From: Rachycentron canadum
Taxonomy: Eukaryota > Chordata > Actinopteri > Carangiformes > Rachycentridae
NCBI GenBank assembly: GCA_038496675.1
Contig: CM076651.1
Location: 23,588,873 to 23,652,872, forward strand
Direction of reading: 5' to 3'
Length of the DNA stretch: 64,000 nucleotides
A program made the translations under genes and the position numbers. Below the pieces are notes generated by a model. That model made no database searches. It saw nothing but the letters and a program-made list of their open reading frames with translations, and was not told where the DNA came from. Positions within the stretch are counted from its first letter, which is position 1, and each line of letters opens with the position of its first letter. Below, piece after piece: positions 39,681 through 50,649 of this stretch.

Positions 39681-40559
39681 ACCTGCTATTGATTAAATGA
39701 AACTTCAGAAATAAGTACACCTTCCTGGCAACAACAAAATTGCTGGGTAATGTGCCTCTTGAACAGTCAACAGACAAAACAATCATGCCATTAAATGTGC
39801 ATGAAATAAAATGAAATGAAGAAGAAAAGCAGTAGAATGTGTTGAGGTTGCTTTACCCCCCATTACATCTTGGAGAGATGGGGATGGGGGTAATGGGAGC
39901 AAGCAATTGGAGAGCTCATTATCTGGCAGACCATCTGCTATTGGGAGGGAGGAACTGTCTGTCTGCTCCAGACACAGACTCTCTGAATAGGCCCAGAGTT
40001 TCAGTGAAAATGTTCCTCTAACTTACCTAAATTAGCTGTACATCTGGTATATCTGGTCAGGAGATGGAGGAGAGTGGCTGAAACCTACAGTGTAGACACA
40101 GTTACATGATGAAGTGCTGTTAATATTTACAGAGACTTGGAAAATTGTCTAGATTAATATTGGTTTATGGGTAGATTAGGTTAGACTGAAAGAATACAAA
40201 TTCTAATGAATGAATCATTCAGCATCATTATAATATTCTTCTTCTTATCATTATTATTATTATTATGTCACATGTATTGATGGTAAGATGTGTTTTTTAT
40301 TTTTTTTCTCATTTGATAAGTTTATTTTGGATATTACCCACCATTCTCTGATATTGTTGCTATGTTTTCAGGAGTTGGTGTTGAGGTAGAGCAGTGCAGA
40401 TCTAAAAATAGAGCCTGAACAGTCAGATGAGACGGAGTAAAGTGTTTGTATGCTTTAAATGAGATTGTGGGGGGGGGGGTCTTAGTGAGTGTGAGAAGTT
40501 GCCGGGCGCAGCAGATGCTCTTTGTTGCTGTTCAGTCTATTGTTGCTGAAAGCTGAGAC

Positions 40560-40831
40560 TGTGGGGGGCTGGGATTGGGTCCAGCTCCCGGCAGCAGGGA
40601 GGGCATACCCCCTTCCCATTGGCCCTGCAGGTGTGTCAGTCAGCTGCTTGTCCCCGCCCCGGCGGCACTCCCCTCCCCTCCCTGGGGCCGGGGAAGTTGA
40701 ACTAAAGTTTGAGCAACTTTGTTTGAGCAGTAGTAAAGTTGACGGCGGCGCTCGGCGGTCGCTGCGGGACTGAAGAAGAGAGACAGAGAGGAGGAGGACC
40801 GCAAACATGAAGCTGTGTCGCACTTTTCTAG
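40560..40831 (+). promoter_or_regulatory. Candidate GC-rich promoter and first exon
   Basis: This is a GC- and CpG-rich block in an otherwise AT-leaning region. It has an inverted CCAAT box (ATTGGC, near 40617), a GC box (CCCCGCCCC, near 40652), and a purine-rich leader to an ATG at 40807 that reads MKLCRTFL before a weak donor-like site, CTAG|GTTCGT, at 40832. Four AAGTT-type cores lie at 40694, 40704, 40715 (reverse) and 40735. Position about 14 kb upstream of the coding start fits a distal myt1 promoter. No other gene is recognisable nearby. The exon end is uncertain. Confidence 0.4.
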
Positions 40832-41679
40832 GTTCGTATCAACTGATTTGTTTTGACTCCACAGCGGCAACTTTTAGATGTGAAGTATGTTACGGCATGT
40901 GCGTCTCTCTGTAAACTGACGCAGGGACAACACAGTAGACAGAGCTCCGCATTTGATCCTGCGTCTGCGCCACTACCTATTAGACCTGCTACAGATAAAT
41001 ATTACACTGAACTGAGTTTTTCAAAGTTGTGCCCAGAGCAGCTCTGTTTCTATTCAAAATAAAAGCCCGTTACAGACACTCTATCCTTCTCTGCGCAGGA
41101 TTAACTGAGGCTTATAATTGTTCCTGATCACACCAGCTGTAACTTTAAAACTTGAACACAGCAGTCTGCTAATTCACCAGAAAAACAATTTAAAATAATC
41201 TTCTAAACTTCTACTCAGCCTTCACTGAAACTAAATTTGACTCCCCTGGTAAAAAAAACAAACAAAAAACAAACAAAAAAAAATGGTCAGACAAAGGACA
41301 GTTGGTCCCCTAGGGGACCGTGTGGCCCCGGTACCGTGGGGACAATGCCAAGCTGCGGGCTTATTAAAAACTTTTTTTGTTGTGTTAGTCTGTCGGCTTG
41401 TTCCATCTGTCGAGGGACTATAGGGGCCTCCCCCGGTCCCAACCTCAGCGCTCAGTCAGCTGCTGCCCCATGTAATATTTATATTGGCTGCCTCCACAAT
41501 ATAGCCACCATACAACCGCTATAGTCTGGAGTGACGTGAGCATTAAAGAGCAGCAGGCCCCTGTGCCATCTGCATCTGCACACACACTCTCTAACAGCAG
41601 TGGAAAAAGTTTTCCCACATGACCCACAGCTGCTGACCTTCAAAAGAAAATGCTTTACTACACCACACTTCAGCTTTAT

Positions 41680-42420
41680 TTAGTTTAGCAAAGCTATGAT
41701 CATAGAAGATTAGTAACAAACATGCTTTCAATGTAGTGTTGGTTTTAGTTTAGTGCCACACAACACACACTTCTCCCAGCTACAGAGCAACTACACAGCC
41801 TTACTCTTCAAAATAAAAACCAATTTGGGTGAAATGACTTGACATAATACTTCAGTTGAACCCAGATCAGATTTTCTTTTATTGAGTTACAACAATTCAG
41901 GCTATAACTAAAATTTATTTTAGTTTTGTTTAATACACAATTAGTCATTTGTGCCTATAATAATCAAAGGGAAAGCTATGATTTAATTTAATTCATTTTA
42001 TTTTAAAGAGTAGCTTTAAAATAAGGCTACTGTGCAACTAGACAGTCTTAAGTGAAATAACATGGAAACAATACTTCAGTTAAACTCGGATTAGTTTTGT
42101 TTTGTTTGCATGACAAATCAAAATTTTGAAAAATTGATTTTCATTTAGTTCAGCAGAGTTAGCTGTTTATATGTATAATAAAGAATGAGCAGGTTATGTT
42201 TAGTTTAATAAAGCTAATTTTATCTCAATTTAGTTTAATAACTCACAGTAACCCAAGCCTATAAGGAAGAACAATGAGTTTGGCTAAGTTTAGTGGGACA
42301 CATTTATTTAACTTTTTAAGCTGCTCATAAAGAGTCAGTGAAGTTGAGTTCAGTTGCTTTTAGTTTATTGATCCTTTATAATAAAAGCTTTGGGCTCCTT
42401 TGGTTTTCAGGGAGTTTTGT
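41680..42420 (+). repeat. Second block of degenerate AGTTTAG-rich repeat
   Basis: tttagttta and aatttagtttaataactcac phrases recur with gcaac/cagtaac neighbours and 'cctataaggaa' resembling the 'gacttataat' phrase of the block at 38880-39680. The two blocks flank the GC-rich promoter candidate at 40560-40831. Confidence 0.45.
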
Positions 42421-42859
42421 TTTCTTTATTTTCATCTTAATTTAGTAACAAACAATCATCTATCAAATCTAAAAGAGTGAAAGGACTTGAGATAAAGTCA
42501 TTGTGTTCAGATAATTGGTAAATATAAATAGATGAATACTTGAAATAAAATAGTTTTGTGTAATACCAATAAATTCAATCTGGTGTTACACTTAATGAGG
42601 CAGATAGTCAGAGCAGCCTGCAAACAAAAGCTTTTGTTGCCTCAACAATCAGCTTATGTAAGTTATCCTCAGCGGCCGGAGCTGTCCGTGGTCCTGAACT
42701 CACCCATGGACACCCTCCTTCAGGCCTTTGGAGCTGTCCCTAGTCCTGACTTCAAATCACGGGAAAATAACGTCACCGTGAGTGTATGTTAGAAAAATGT
42801 ACTTTCTATCTTTAATGTAATCTTCAGAAATATGTTTCACTCCGGAGTGAAGCATATGG

Positions 42860-43290
42860 GGCCTCTCAGCTGACACCTGAGCCGTAGGCCTTTAACTTTC
42901 CACATGGTCCCCTCTGCTGGATCAGGGCCCGGGATTTTATTTTTAATATTTTCCCTCTTTTGTTTATTCGATTGTCGATGCTGTTGTTGTGTGCGTCTCC
43001 CTCTCTTTCCGCGCCCACGGTCTGAAATCATACTGATGCGGCGTGCACGGCCGGTGATTGATTTCAGCTCCAATGCATAACAATAGGATTGCACAAAAAG
43101 AGCCTGCTGCAAAGAGATAAGAATTTAATAGAATTTCTGAAAGCTGAAGGTTGGGCTTTTTGAATATTCCCTGCGTACGCGGCGTGGAGACAGCAGATAA
43201 AGGATGGCATTTGTGGGGACTATTCTCAAATGGCTTGTAATGAATGGTTGTCATTTCCACTAATGGTTTCAAAACAGCAAAGCAAAACCA
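42860..43290 (+). promoter_or_regulatory. Candidate enhancer, upstream region
   Basis: This is repeat-free, balanced-composition DNA with TGATTGAT (PBX/HOX-like, 43055-43062) and AACAATAG (SOX-like, 43079-43086). It lies near the start-site cluster. The call rests on composition and motifs only. Confidence 0.3.
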
Positions 43291-44272
43291 CGGTGTGAGC
43301 AACATTTTGGAGTGACTCCAAGTTGCACTATTAAGACTGGCTGTTTGTTGTTTAGAGCCGCGCTGACAGTCTCAATGATCCTTTAAAACTATCAGCAGAT
43401 CTGGAACTGACAGCGATCACTCTTCTTAAAACTCCTGCAAACCTCAACCTGATATTTGTTTAACACAATTCCTGTGTAGCTGCTTTTTTCTGGCGATAAC
43501 TCAAACTGATATCCATCCCCTCTCCTCCCTAGAGCATAAATAATTTTTACTTAAGCTCCCTCGGAGACTTGCCTCCCTGCCTATATGTGTCGTTAAAACC
43601 TCCTCTTTCCATACGGAGGAATTATCAGATACTGTCAGTGCAGCACACACACTAACTCTGCATACAACTACATCAATTCCCAATCCAAGGGAAAAAAGTC
43701 CACTGAATGAATTATTGGACGGTACCACTTTCCAGTATGTGTGGGGTGGTGGGGTGTGTGTGTGAAGGATTACAGCAGCTATAACCTCCATAATGCATTT
43801 GCGGAACATGAAGAACTTGTCAGCGGGTGAAATGTATAAAATATGAGCTCATTCTGGTGCGTAATATTGTGTTGGCCGCGGAGCCCAGAGGCGCAGAGAT
43901 GCGGCGGCCTGACTGACTGTTTGGAGAGGGGGGCATGGAGAACTTATTTTTTATGTTTGGATAAAGGTGCTGGTGGTAGCGTTGAAATCTAGTTTATAGT
44001 TTGAAGTTGTCAGTTTTCGTGGCTCAGATGATGTATGTGTTTGAAGGAGAGAGAGAGAGAGAGGGAGGGGGGGGAGGGAGGGAGGGAGAAAGTCAGCGAG
44101 CGAGAGGGAGTGTATGTGTATACATATGCCCATTGAGTTAGTGTGTAGTAAGAGGGGGGTGGGGGGGACCTCAAGCCCTGCCCATCTGATGCTGGAGGTT
44201 TTACTACAGCTTCCGTGATGTCATGGCAAAGGGCGGAGGGAGGAGATCGGGGGGTGTGAGTGAGTGAGTGAG

Positions 44273-44361
44273 TGTGTGTGCGTGTGTGTGTGTGTGTGTG
44301 CGCGTGTGTGTGTGTGTGTGTGTGAGGGGGGGGGGGAGGGGGGCGCGTGGAGAAGGGGGGG
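44273..44361 (+). repeat. (TG)n/CG tract followed by long G runs
   Basis: Alternating TG with CG steps (44273-44324) is followed by G11, G6 and G7 runs to 44361. Alternating purine-pyrimidine favours Z-DNA and the G runs favour G-quadruplex. It lies immediately upstream of the candidate start codon at 44366. Confidence 0.85.
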
Positions 44362-44383
44362 CACAATGGCTCATGAGGGAAAG
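44341..44383 (+). other. Candidate short first coding exon (MAHEGK) with consensus donor
   Basis: Just after a G-rich tract, cacaATGG gives a strong start context (A at -3, G at +4). The codons ATG GCT CAT GAG GGA AAG are followed at once by the full-consensus donor GTAAGT at 44384. Phase 0 means a direct join to 55213 would be in frame (MAHEGK-MSIEGDEK), whereas a join to 49984 would hit a stop after a few codons. The 5' boundary is a guess. It may be only a chance donor. Confidence 0.3.
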
Positions 44384-44464
44384 GTAAGTCAATATTACGT
44401 TTTTTTTCTCGCTGACAAAGGCAAATGAAGCCATGTTTTTGCTTACAAACAAGTAACATCTTAA

Positions 44465-44702
44465 CGCCGCGACGCGGAGCCGTGCGCCGATGCTCTACTG
44501 TGTAGGACGGGCCGCTTGGAAAAACCTTCCCCACTCCCCCACTCTCTTTATTTATCACATCTGGACGTTTGTAAACGGGATAGATGGTCGTTTTTTAAAC
44601 CTTTTACTCGGGATATCTTTTTAGCAAAACTACTTGACGGCGACCTGCAACTCTTTAGAAACCGGCAAGGACGAAGCTCAGAGGGAATATTGTTGGATCC
44701 AG
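44465..44702 (+). other. Candidate 5' exon or alternative first exon of myt1
   Basis: A CpG-dense start (near gccgcgacgcgg) runs into a stretch ending GATCCAG|GTAAAG, a good donor at 44703. The donor is phase 1 relative to a frame open from 44465, and this phase fits the frame that is open through 49984-50090 and into MSIEG. That frame has no ATG here, however, and the ATG at 44490 opens a separate uORF. I read this as a non-coding first exon. The transcription start is unknown. Confidence 0.42.
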
Positions 44703-45539
44703 GTAAAGAGAAATGAACGCTGATCATGTTGTGATTGTAAACTGTACATTTATTATTATTTATCTACTAATTTAAGTCCTTTTTTTTAACCGAACTTTGG
44801 TGCGTCTCCACATCTTTGCAGCATTTCAAAGCACATTTTTTAACTGATTAGTGCTGTTTTCATATTTCTATATTTTCTGATTATGATTTAAAACTTCAAC
44901 ACTTTGGCCTTTTTCCTTTAAAAGTGTAGATTTGTATTTATTTACATTTCCAACACGCGTCATCGGTGATGGTACTATCACACATTCGAGTTGGAGAAGA
45001 TGCTTCTGCTCTCAGATGTTGTTCATATTTACTCTAATGCCTTTTATAGTAAGTGGGAATAAACCATCTATGGCGCTTTCTCGGAACCTCGGTGATACGT
45101 GTTTACCCACTTCTCTGTCGGGCAGTTCATCAGTGTGTGTGGGGGCTGAGAAAACATACTCGGTCTATATTATATCCCTCTGAATGCTCTTTACGACCTG
45201 AGTCATACCTGGAGTGTATTTTCTACACTGTCCTCTGGTTTCACCTTCTGTGCGTCCAGGAATAAACGAGCCCGTGGCCGTCAGCACCATCCGCTGCTGT
45301 TACGCTCTTATGAGTCGTTTCTCTGTTTCTGGGTTGTTACAGTAAAGTGGGGATGTGTGTCCGGAGTTCAGCGCCGAATTGTGTTATTACGATGTTACAC
45401 TGGGCGTTGAGCAGAGCTCCCGCTTGTGTGTGGATGCACGGACAGATGGATGGATGGATGGAAGGATGGAGTGAGTGTGTGTTTGAGAGGGAGAGAGAGA
45501 GGGAGGGGTTGGCCATTTGATCCTCTGCAGCAAAAAAAC

Positions 45540-45714
45540 AGAGATGCTCTCTTCAAATGTCAGCCGCCTTTAGTGGTGCGCAGATAAAAAAAAAAAAAGT
45601 GCACAGAAGCGGCGCTGGAAATAAACACCGGCGCCGGGGAGGCAGCTCATCTCGCCGGATTTTGAAGTGCTCATCTCGTCGGATTCAGCCCGAGCCTGTG
45701 GTGCGGTGCAGAAT
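45540..45714 (+). other. Candidate alternative 5' non-coding exon
   Basis: A CpG-containing stretch (ggcgccgggg, ctcgccgg, ctcgtcgg) ends at a donor-like AAT|GTGAGC at 45715. It sits in the same 40.5-45.7 kb zone as the other start-site candidates. It contains a 24-bp-period duplication at 45645-45690 and a poly(A) run near 45586. No long open frame is present. It is supported only by composition and the donor. Confidence 0.25.
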
Positions 45715-45821
45715 GTGAGCCTGTGCGTTGTGATTTTTTTTTTTTTTTTTTTACCTTTAATACCCCAACATTACCCCCACCCCCTCTTTCTTGTTTTTGC
45801 TTAGATGGCCACGTAATGTGC

Positions 45822-45859
45822 TGTGTGTGTGTGTGTGTGTGCGCGTGCACGCGCGCACG
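45822..45859 (+). repeat. (TG)n with CG-rich Z-DNA-prone end
   Basis: Nineteen bases or more of TG run into gcgcgtgcacgcgcgc, a perfect purine-pyrimidine alternation within about 110 bases of the candidate donor at 45715. Confidence 0.85.
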
Positions 45860-46494
45860 GCTCACGGTCTGTCAAAGCACCTGCGTCCTAAGATGGAGGA
45901 AAGAGATGAGGGATGATGATACACAGTGTTATGTCACCCGCTCTTTAAGTTGCTCTCCATCCTGTGGCTGTAGCAGCATCTTGTCTCTGTTCTCACGAGA
46001 AACTTCAGCTGCTGGTTGAGATGTGGGCTTAAAGCAGGGAGGGGGGGTCATGCTAGAGCCCCCCCTCCCCCCAGAGACAGTGTCCAGAGGTGCAAGTTTG
46101 TCTTTTTAAAGGAAAAATCTTGTTAATTATATGATATATGAGGATGTTTCTCTGACCTACTTTTAAAAGGTGAAGATCAGATCTGTTTAAAACTGAGTCG
46201 GAAGTTGTGTTTGAAGCTTATAGGACATTAAACTCAGCACAGGATGAACTGTTACTAAGAGAGAGAAGCTGCAAGCCTGTTGTTTGGCTACATGTCGGTC
46301 GAGCTCAAGACTTAATGTATCATGGGCCGAAATGATAAAATACCTATTGTTTTTCTTCTGTTTACTTTTGCTATGAAATGTAGCCCAGTTTCAGGGGATT
46401 ACAGAATTAGGTTATCGGTGCCTTATGCTGTTAGTGGAGGCTATAACAGCAGAGTATAGAGCTTCATGCAGCACAGGCCCTGATCTGAAGTTGC

Positions 46495-46498
<4 letters not shown>

Positions 46499-46526
<28 letters not shown>
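46499..46526 (+). repeat. (GT)14 microsatellite
   Basis: Uninterrupted GT repeat. Confidence 0.95.
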
Positions 46527-46529
<3 letters not shown>

Positions 46530-47149
46530 GTTAGTTACAGTGATAGGGAGGAAACCTCTCTATTTATGAAAGGCTGAATAGCCCATGGTGAGGACAGCAG
46601 GTGCCGGAGGAGGGAGCGCAATAAACATGTTGGAGGAGCAGCTGGGGCCAAATTGCACCCTCGTCATTCAAAGCCTATCAGAAATCTAAGCACTACAAGC
46701 AAAGGTCAGGGTTGGTCAGCTTTTCATTGGAAAGGAGGTGTTTAAAATGAAAGCCTGGAAATAATGAATTCCATGCCCTGCATTAAAAAGGAAATAAATT
46801 ATTTAAGAAAAAAAAGAAAATTAATTAAAAAGTAAACCAAATTCTCAGATAGGCAGAGAAGAAGAGCATGGCGTGCACAAACTGTTTGCAACATGACAAA
46901 CTGCAGCAGTCGACATTCAGTCAGTGATGTGACTCATGTGCGTGTTGGTCCTCAGACACTGAGGTCAGGCTGGCCTTCAGAGAGGCTCCTCTAAAAGCTG
47001 GTTAGGTTGGCACTGCCTTCCCTGACACGCCCTCCACCCCTAAACTCTCATCCCATAATCGATAAGACCCAGCACCTGCCTCCCAGTCTCTTAATGACTC
47101 CTTCACTTACCTCTCTTGTCACTGCGTTTGTATTTGACCTTGAGGCTGA

Positions 47150-47196
47150 TACATGGAAACTCCAAACCTTGATTTGAGGTTTGGAGTTTCCACGTA
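47150..47196 (+). repeat. 20-bp inverted repeat (hairpin)
   Basis: The arm TACATGGAAACTCCAAACCT (47150-47169) pairs with 47177-47196 with one mismatch, around the 7-nt loop TGATTTG. It lies in an intron of the inferred gene or in upstream DNA, depending on promoter use. Confidence 0.9.
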
Positions 47197-49185
47197 TGAA
47201 ACACATGAAACAAAGAAACCTGTCAATAATATAAGATCGTCCTGCTCTGCAACTTTTGATTTCTCTGTCTCTTCAGCCCGGCTCACTGTAATCACACTAA
47301 GTTGTCTCTAAATCCTGCTTAACAGGACCAGGGGTGTACAGCTGGCCACGGCCCTGTATGTACACTAATACTGTTACAGACAGTTCACTCTGGTATTTAA
47401 TCTAACTATGGATTTAGGCCTCTTTGGTCCATTGTCCCAGTACAGTAAACTGTAGGTCTGTAATGATATTACTTGAGCCTAAACTTTATTTTCTGGTGGG
47501 ATGTAGTTTCACAGGTTTTTTTTTTTTTTTAAATATTGCCTCTCAGAGATACTCACTTTGATAAAAACATATAATCCTTGCAGTAAAATACAATTTTTTT
47601 TAATATATTCATTTTGTATTCACCCCCCCCCCCCAGCTTCTGATTAGCCAAACCTCCCTGGTGAACAGCTAATTGTCTTGTACCTCTCCAATTTTCACTG
47701 CAAAATAACGAGCTGTGAGTCTTTTAGGTTGGAATAAGCAGCATCTGATCAAAGAATACGAGGATATATATCCTGAGCAGCCAAGGCTCAAATTAGTTTT
47801 GTTTTTCCATCAGTGGAAGGATGCAGATGTTCATCAACATGAAACAACAGATAAAAGTATAGAAAGGTCAATTATTCCACCTTTTCTGTGATTAATTACC
47901 TGATTTAATAAACCCCAGCCATCAGACATATCAGGCAGGTTCAAACTGTCCGGATGTGTGTCTGCAGCAGGAGCCGTGGCTCTGGACTTAACAAAGTGAG
48001 CAGGGACACTGACACATGGCCCGAGGCTACGTGTCCTAATAGAGCGCTGTTATATATTTGGCATTTAGGAAGGGCTCCCAGCTCCTTGGCTCCAAAACTA
48101 ACAATACAGGATGGATGCTCACTTGGCCTCACTTTAAAGGAAGGAAAAAAAGTCATAAAAACACAGAGAGAGATTTTTAAAAATGGGATAAAGAAGTGAG
48201 TTTTGTGTGCTTGTGTGCACCGAGACAGAGATAGCTGAGACAGAGAGATGGAGATAGAGATGCAGACGAACAGTATTGCTGTTGTAATCACTTTTCACTG
48301 GGGTTGGGGGGGGGTGAAAGTTGATAAACAAGCATTTTGTAAAGAGTGCTGGCTGGGCTTTGGCAAGGGCTGCATGTAACAGGCAAAGTAGGAATGGGCG
48401 TGGAGGAAGGAGGGGAGCGGGGAGTGTGATGGGAGGAGGATGAGGAGGTGGGGGGTGGATAGATGGAGGGTTGGGCCGCTCTGCTTCGGGACCCCTCGGA
48501 TGTGGACACGCAGCCTTTTGTTGTCTCATCGACTGTTTGCTTTCAGGTTGGCGTATAGGTTTTAGTGTGCACTCTGATCCATGGGTTTACGTACAGGGGA
48601 GCATATGTATGTACAGGGAGAGAAACTCGGTGAAAAGGTAGAGAAATAGATGGGAGGAAAGAGGATGGACAGATGCATCTTGCTCTCTACAGAGGCCAGG
48701 GATTCATAGCCATGCTGAAGTGAAAAACAGCTTTATGTTTTGTAGGATATTTGAAAGGAGCTATATTACCATTAATGCAATCACTTTAAATTTGGAACTT
48801 TCATTTAGTTTTTATGCCAAAATTCAAATAATTACAATATTTTACCTTGAATATCCTCTGTATGAATTGTGAATTGTGAATGATTACTGCTCAACATTAT
48901 TGCTGCTTGATATTACATTTTCAATAGCTTAGATTCAGAGTGCACTGACCCAAACCTTGGTCCGCTGGATAGATGGATAGGTAGCCCGTTCGGAGGAGGA
49001 GTCACTATAAACTCAAGGGCACTTCCTCTTTCACAGTGTTCTTCTGCCTGCTGCAAACACACACAATCCATATAAAGGTGAAAGCTAAAGGGTATAGATG
49101 TGTATATATATCTGAAAAAGAATCAGATTTCACCGAACCAGCTTAGTGGTGCAAAAAAAAAAAAAAAAAACAGTTCACAGACAGT

Positions 49186-49192
49186 GAGAGAG

Positions 49193-49228
<36 letters not shown>
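49186..49228 (+). repeat. (GA)n microsatellite
   Basis: GA repeat with two AAG interruptions, preceded by an A18 run at 49153. Confidence 0.95.
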
Positions 49229-49230
<2 letters not shown>

Positions 49231-49983
49231 CAGCTGAAGTGTCTTAAAGCTACACTAGTTGAAAAGTTCAGCCTTGGGCGTTCATAGAAATACACTCCGC
49301 ACTCTCCCTGAACTTGAAACTGACGGGGAGGGGGAAAAAAAAATACGACCACCTCCGACTCGCTGTTTTGTATTTAACAGCTCCACCATCACCAGCGTCT
49401 CAGAAAGTAGGAAGAAAGGAAAAGGGATTTGAAATAGATTTAGTCTGTTTCTTCCACCAGGAAGATGAAGTGAAGTGGTATTACTCTGATGAAAAAAAAA
49501 CAGGGAAGAGAGAGCAGAAAAAAAGAGGTTTGATTTATGTATGATTCATTATTTACTGACCGTTCTTCACCCCGTCTCCCTTTTGCATCACCCATCCCCC
49601 CCTCATGCTTATATATGCAACCTGAAAAGCCCGATAAAAATGTGCAAATTTGATTGATTCTAATAGCAGACTGACAGGGACCCCAGCTGGGGCACTTAAC
49701 CATGTCTGTGTGTGTGTGTGTGTGTATGTGAAGCATACACACTGTTAGTTAATAAAGGAGCGTCTGCAGTATGCTTGAGTGCCCCGACCTTCCTTCAAAA
49801 GTAGCACCCCCACAATCCCCTTCCTTCCCTTATCCAAACCATTGCCCCATTGGTGCTGATGCTGATGATTTCATATGACAACTGTTTTTTTTCTTCCTCT
49901 TTTTCCAAAAATCCTACCTCCCTCCTTCTCCTGCCCCTCCTTGTTGACTCACCCCCCTTGTTTCTTCTCTTTTCTGGTGCTAG

Positions 49984-50090
49984 AAAATGAGTTTCGGGGC
50001 GAGCTGGTGAACCAGCGGTGGACACGGGGCGAGAGGACAAGCAGCCGCTGTCAGGCCTCCCAGAGACTGCAGAGCCGTCGACCAATCATG
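49984..50090 (+). other. myt1: Probable 5' (UTR or alternative N-terminal) exon of myt1
   Basis: A long pyrimidine tract ending ggtgctag is followed by 107 nt of GC-rich sequence and the perfect donor ATG|GTGAGT. Splicing to 55213 puts the terminal ATG directly before, and in frame with, the MSIEG start. In that frame the whole exon is open, reading NEFRGELVNQRW and on to RRPIM. In another frame it carries a short uORF (ATG at 49987, MSFGASW, stop). I favour a 5'UTR exon, but an N-terminal extension is possible if an upstream exon supplies a start in phase 1. Confidence 0.6.
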
Positions 50091-50229
50091 GTGAGTGACA
50101 AGGCCCTGCAGCCTATCCCCACCCCCGCCATCCCCTCCCCATCCCTCTTCACCATCCACCACACCCCCTACACCCCTTCCAACCTGATTCTGCTTCCTGG
50201 GCATTTCCCCAATCCCTAACTCAGCGGGG

Positions 50230-50262
<33 letters not shown>

Positions 50263-50649
50263 NNNNNNNNNNNNNNNNNNNNNNNNNNNNNNNNNNNNNN
50301 NNNNNNNNNNNNNNNNNNNNNNNNNNNNNNNNNNNNNNNNNNNNNNNNNNNNNNNNNNNNNNNNNNNNNNNNNNNNNNNNNNNNNNNNNNNNNNNNNNNN
50401 NNNNNNNNNNNNNNNNNNNNNNNNNNNNNNNNNNNNNNNNNNNNNNNNNNNNNNNNNNNNNNNNNNNNNNNNNNNNNNNNNNNNNNNNNNNNNNNNNNNN
50501 NNNNNNNNNNNNNNNNNNNNNNNNNNNNNNNNNNNNNNNNNNNNNNNNNNNNNNNNNNNNNNNNNNNNNNNNNNNNNNNNNNNNNNNNNNNNNNNNNNNN
50601 NNNNNNNNNNNNNNNNNNNNNNNNNNNNNNNNNNNNNNNNNNNNNNNNN
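50263..50649. other. Assembly gap (387 N) between poly(A) and poly(G) tracts
   Basis: The left flank is a run of 28 A (50235-50262). The right flank (50650-50690) is G-rich with runs of four to eight G. Unseen sequence here could include further exon or repeat, but no evidence is available. Confidence 0.99.

Larger units (their letters stand above)
23751..40559. other. Upstream non-coding region, third part
   Basis: This holds microsatellites, the SINE, interspersed repeats and long purine-rich stretches (28750-28950, 35460-35570, 35835-36010). No coding exon is supported on either strand. Confidence 0.7.
45860..49983 (+). other. Probable myt1 5' intron
   Basis: If the candidate first exons at 44-45.7 kb are used, this is intron. 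It contains a non-repetitive stretch at 46540-46730 (E-box CAGGTG near 46599), the hairpin at 47150, poly(C) at 47623 and the GA repeat at 49186. No exon is seen. Confidence 0.5.

Noticed and set aside
44516..44702. Long N-terminal extension of MYT1 from this exon
   Set aside because: The frame is open and phase-compatible but has no ATG; the apparent start is TTG, so a non-coding exon is more likely.
47150..47196. microRNA precursor
   Set aside because: The stem is about 20 bp with a 7-nt loop, shorter than a typical precursor, and the flanks do not extend the pairing.
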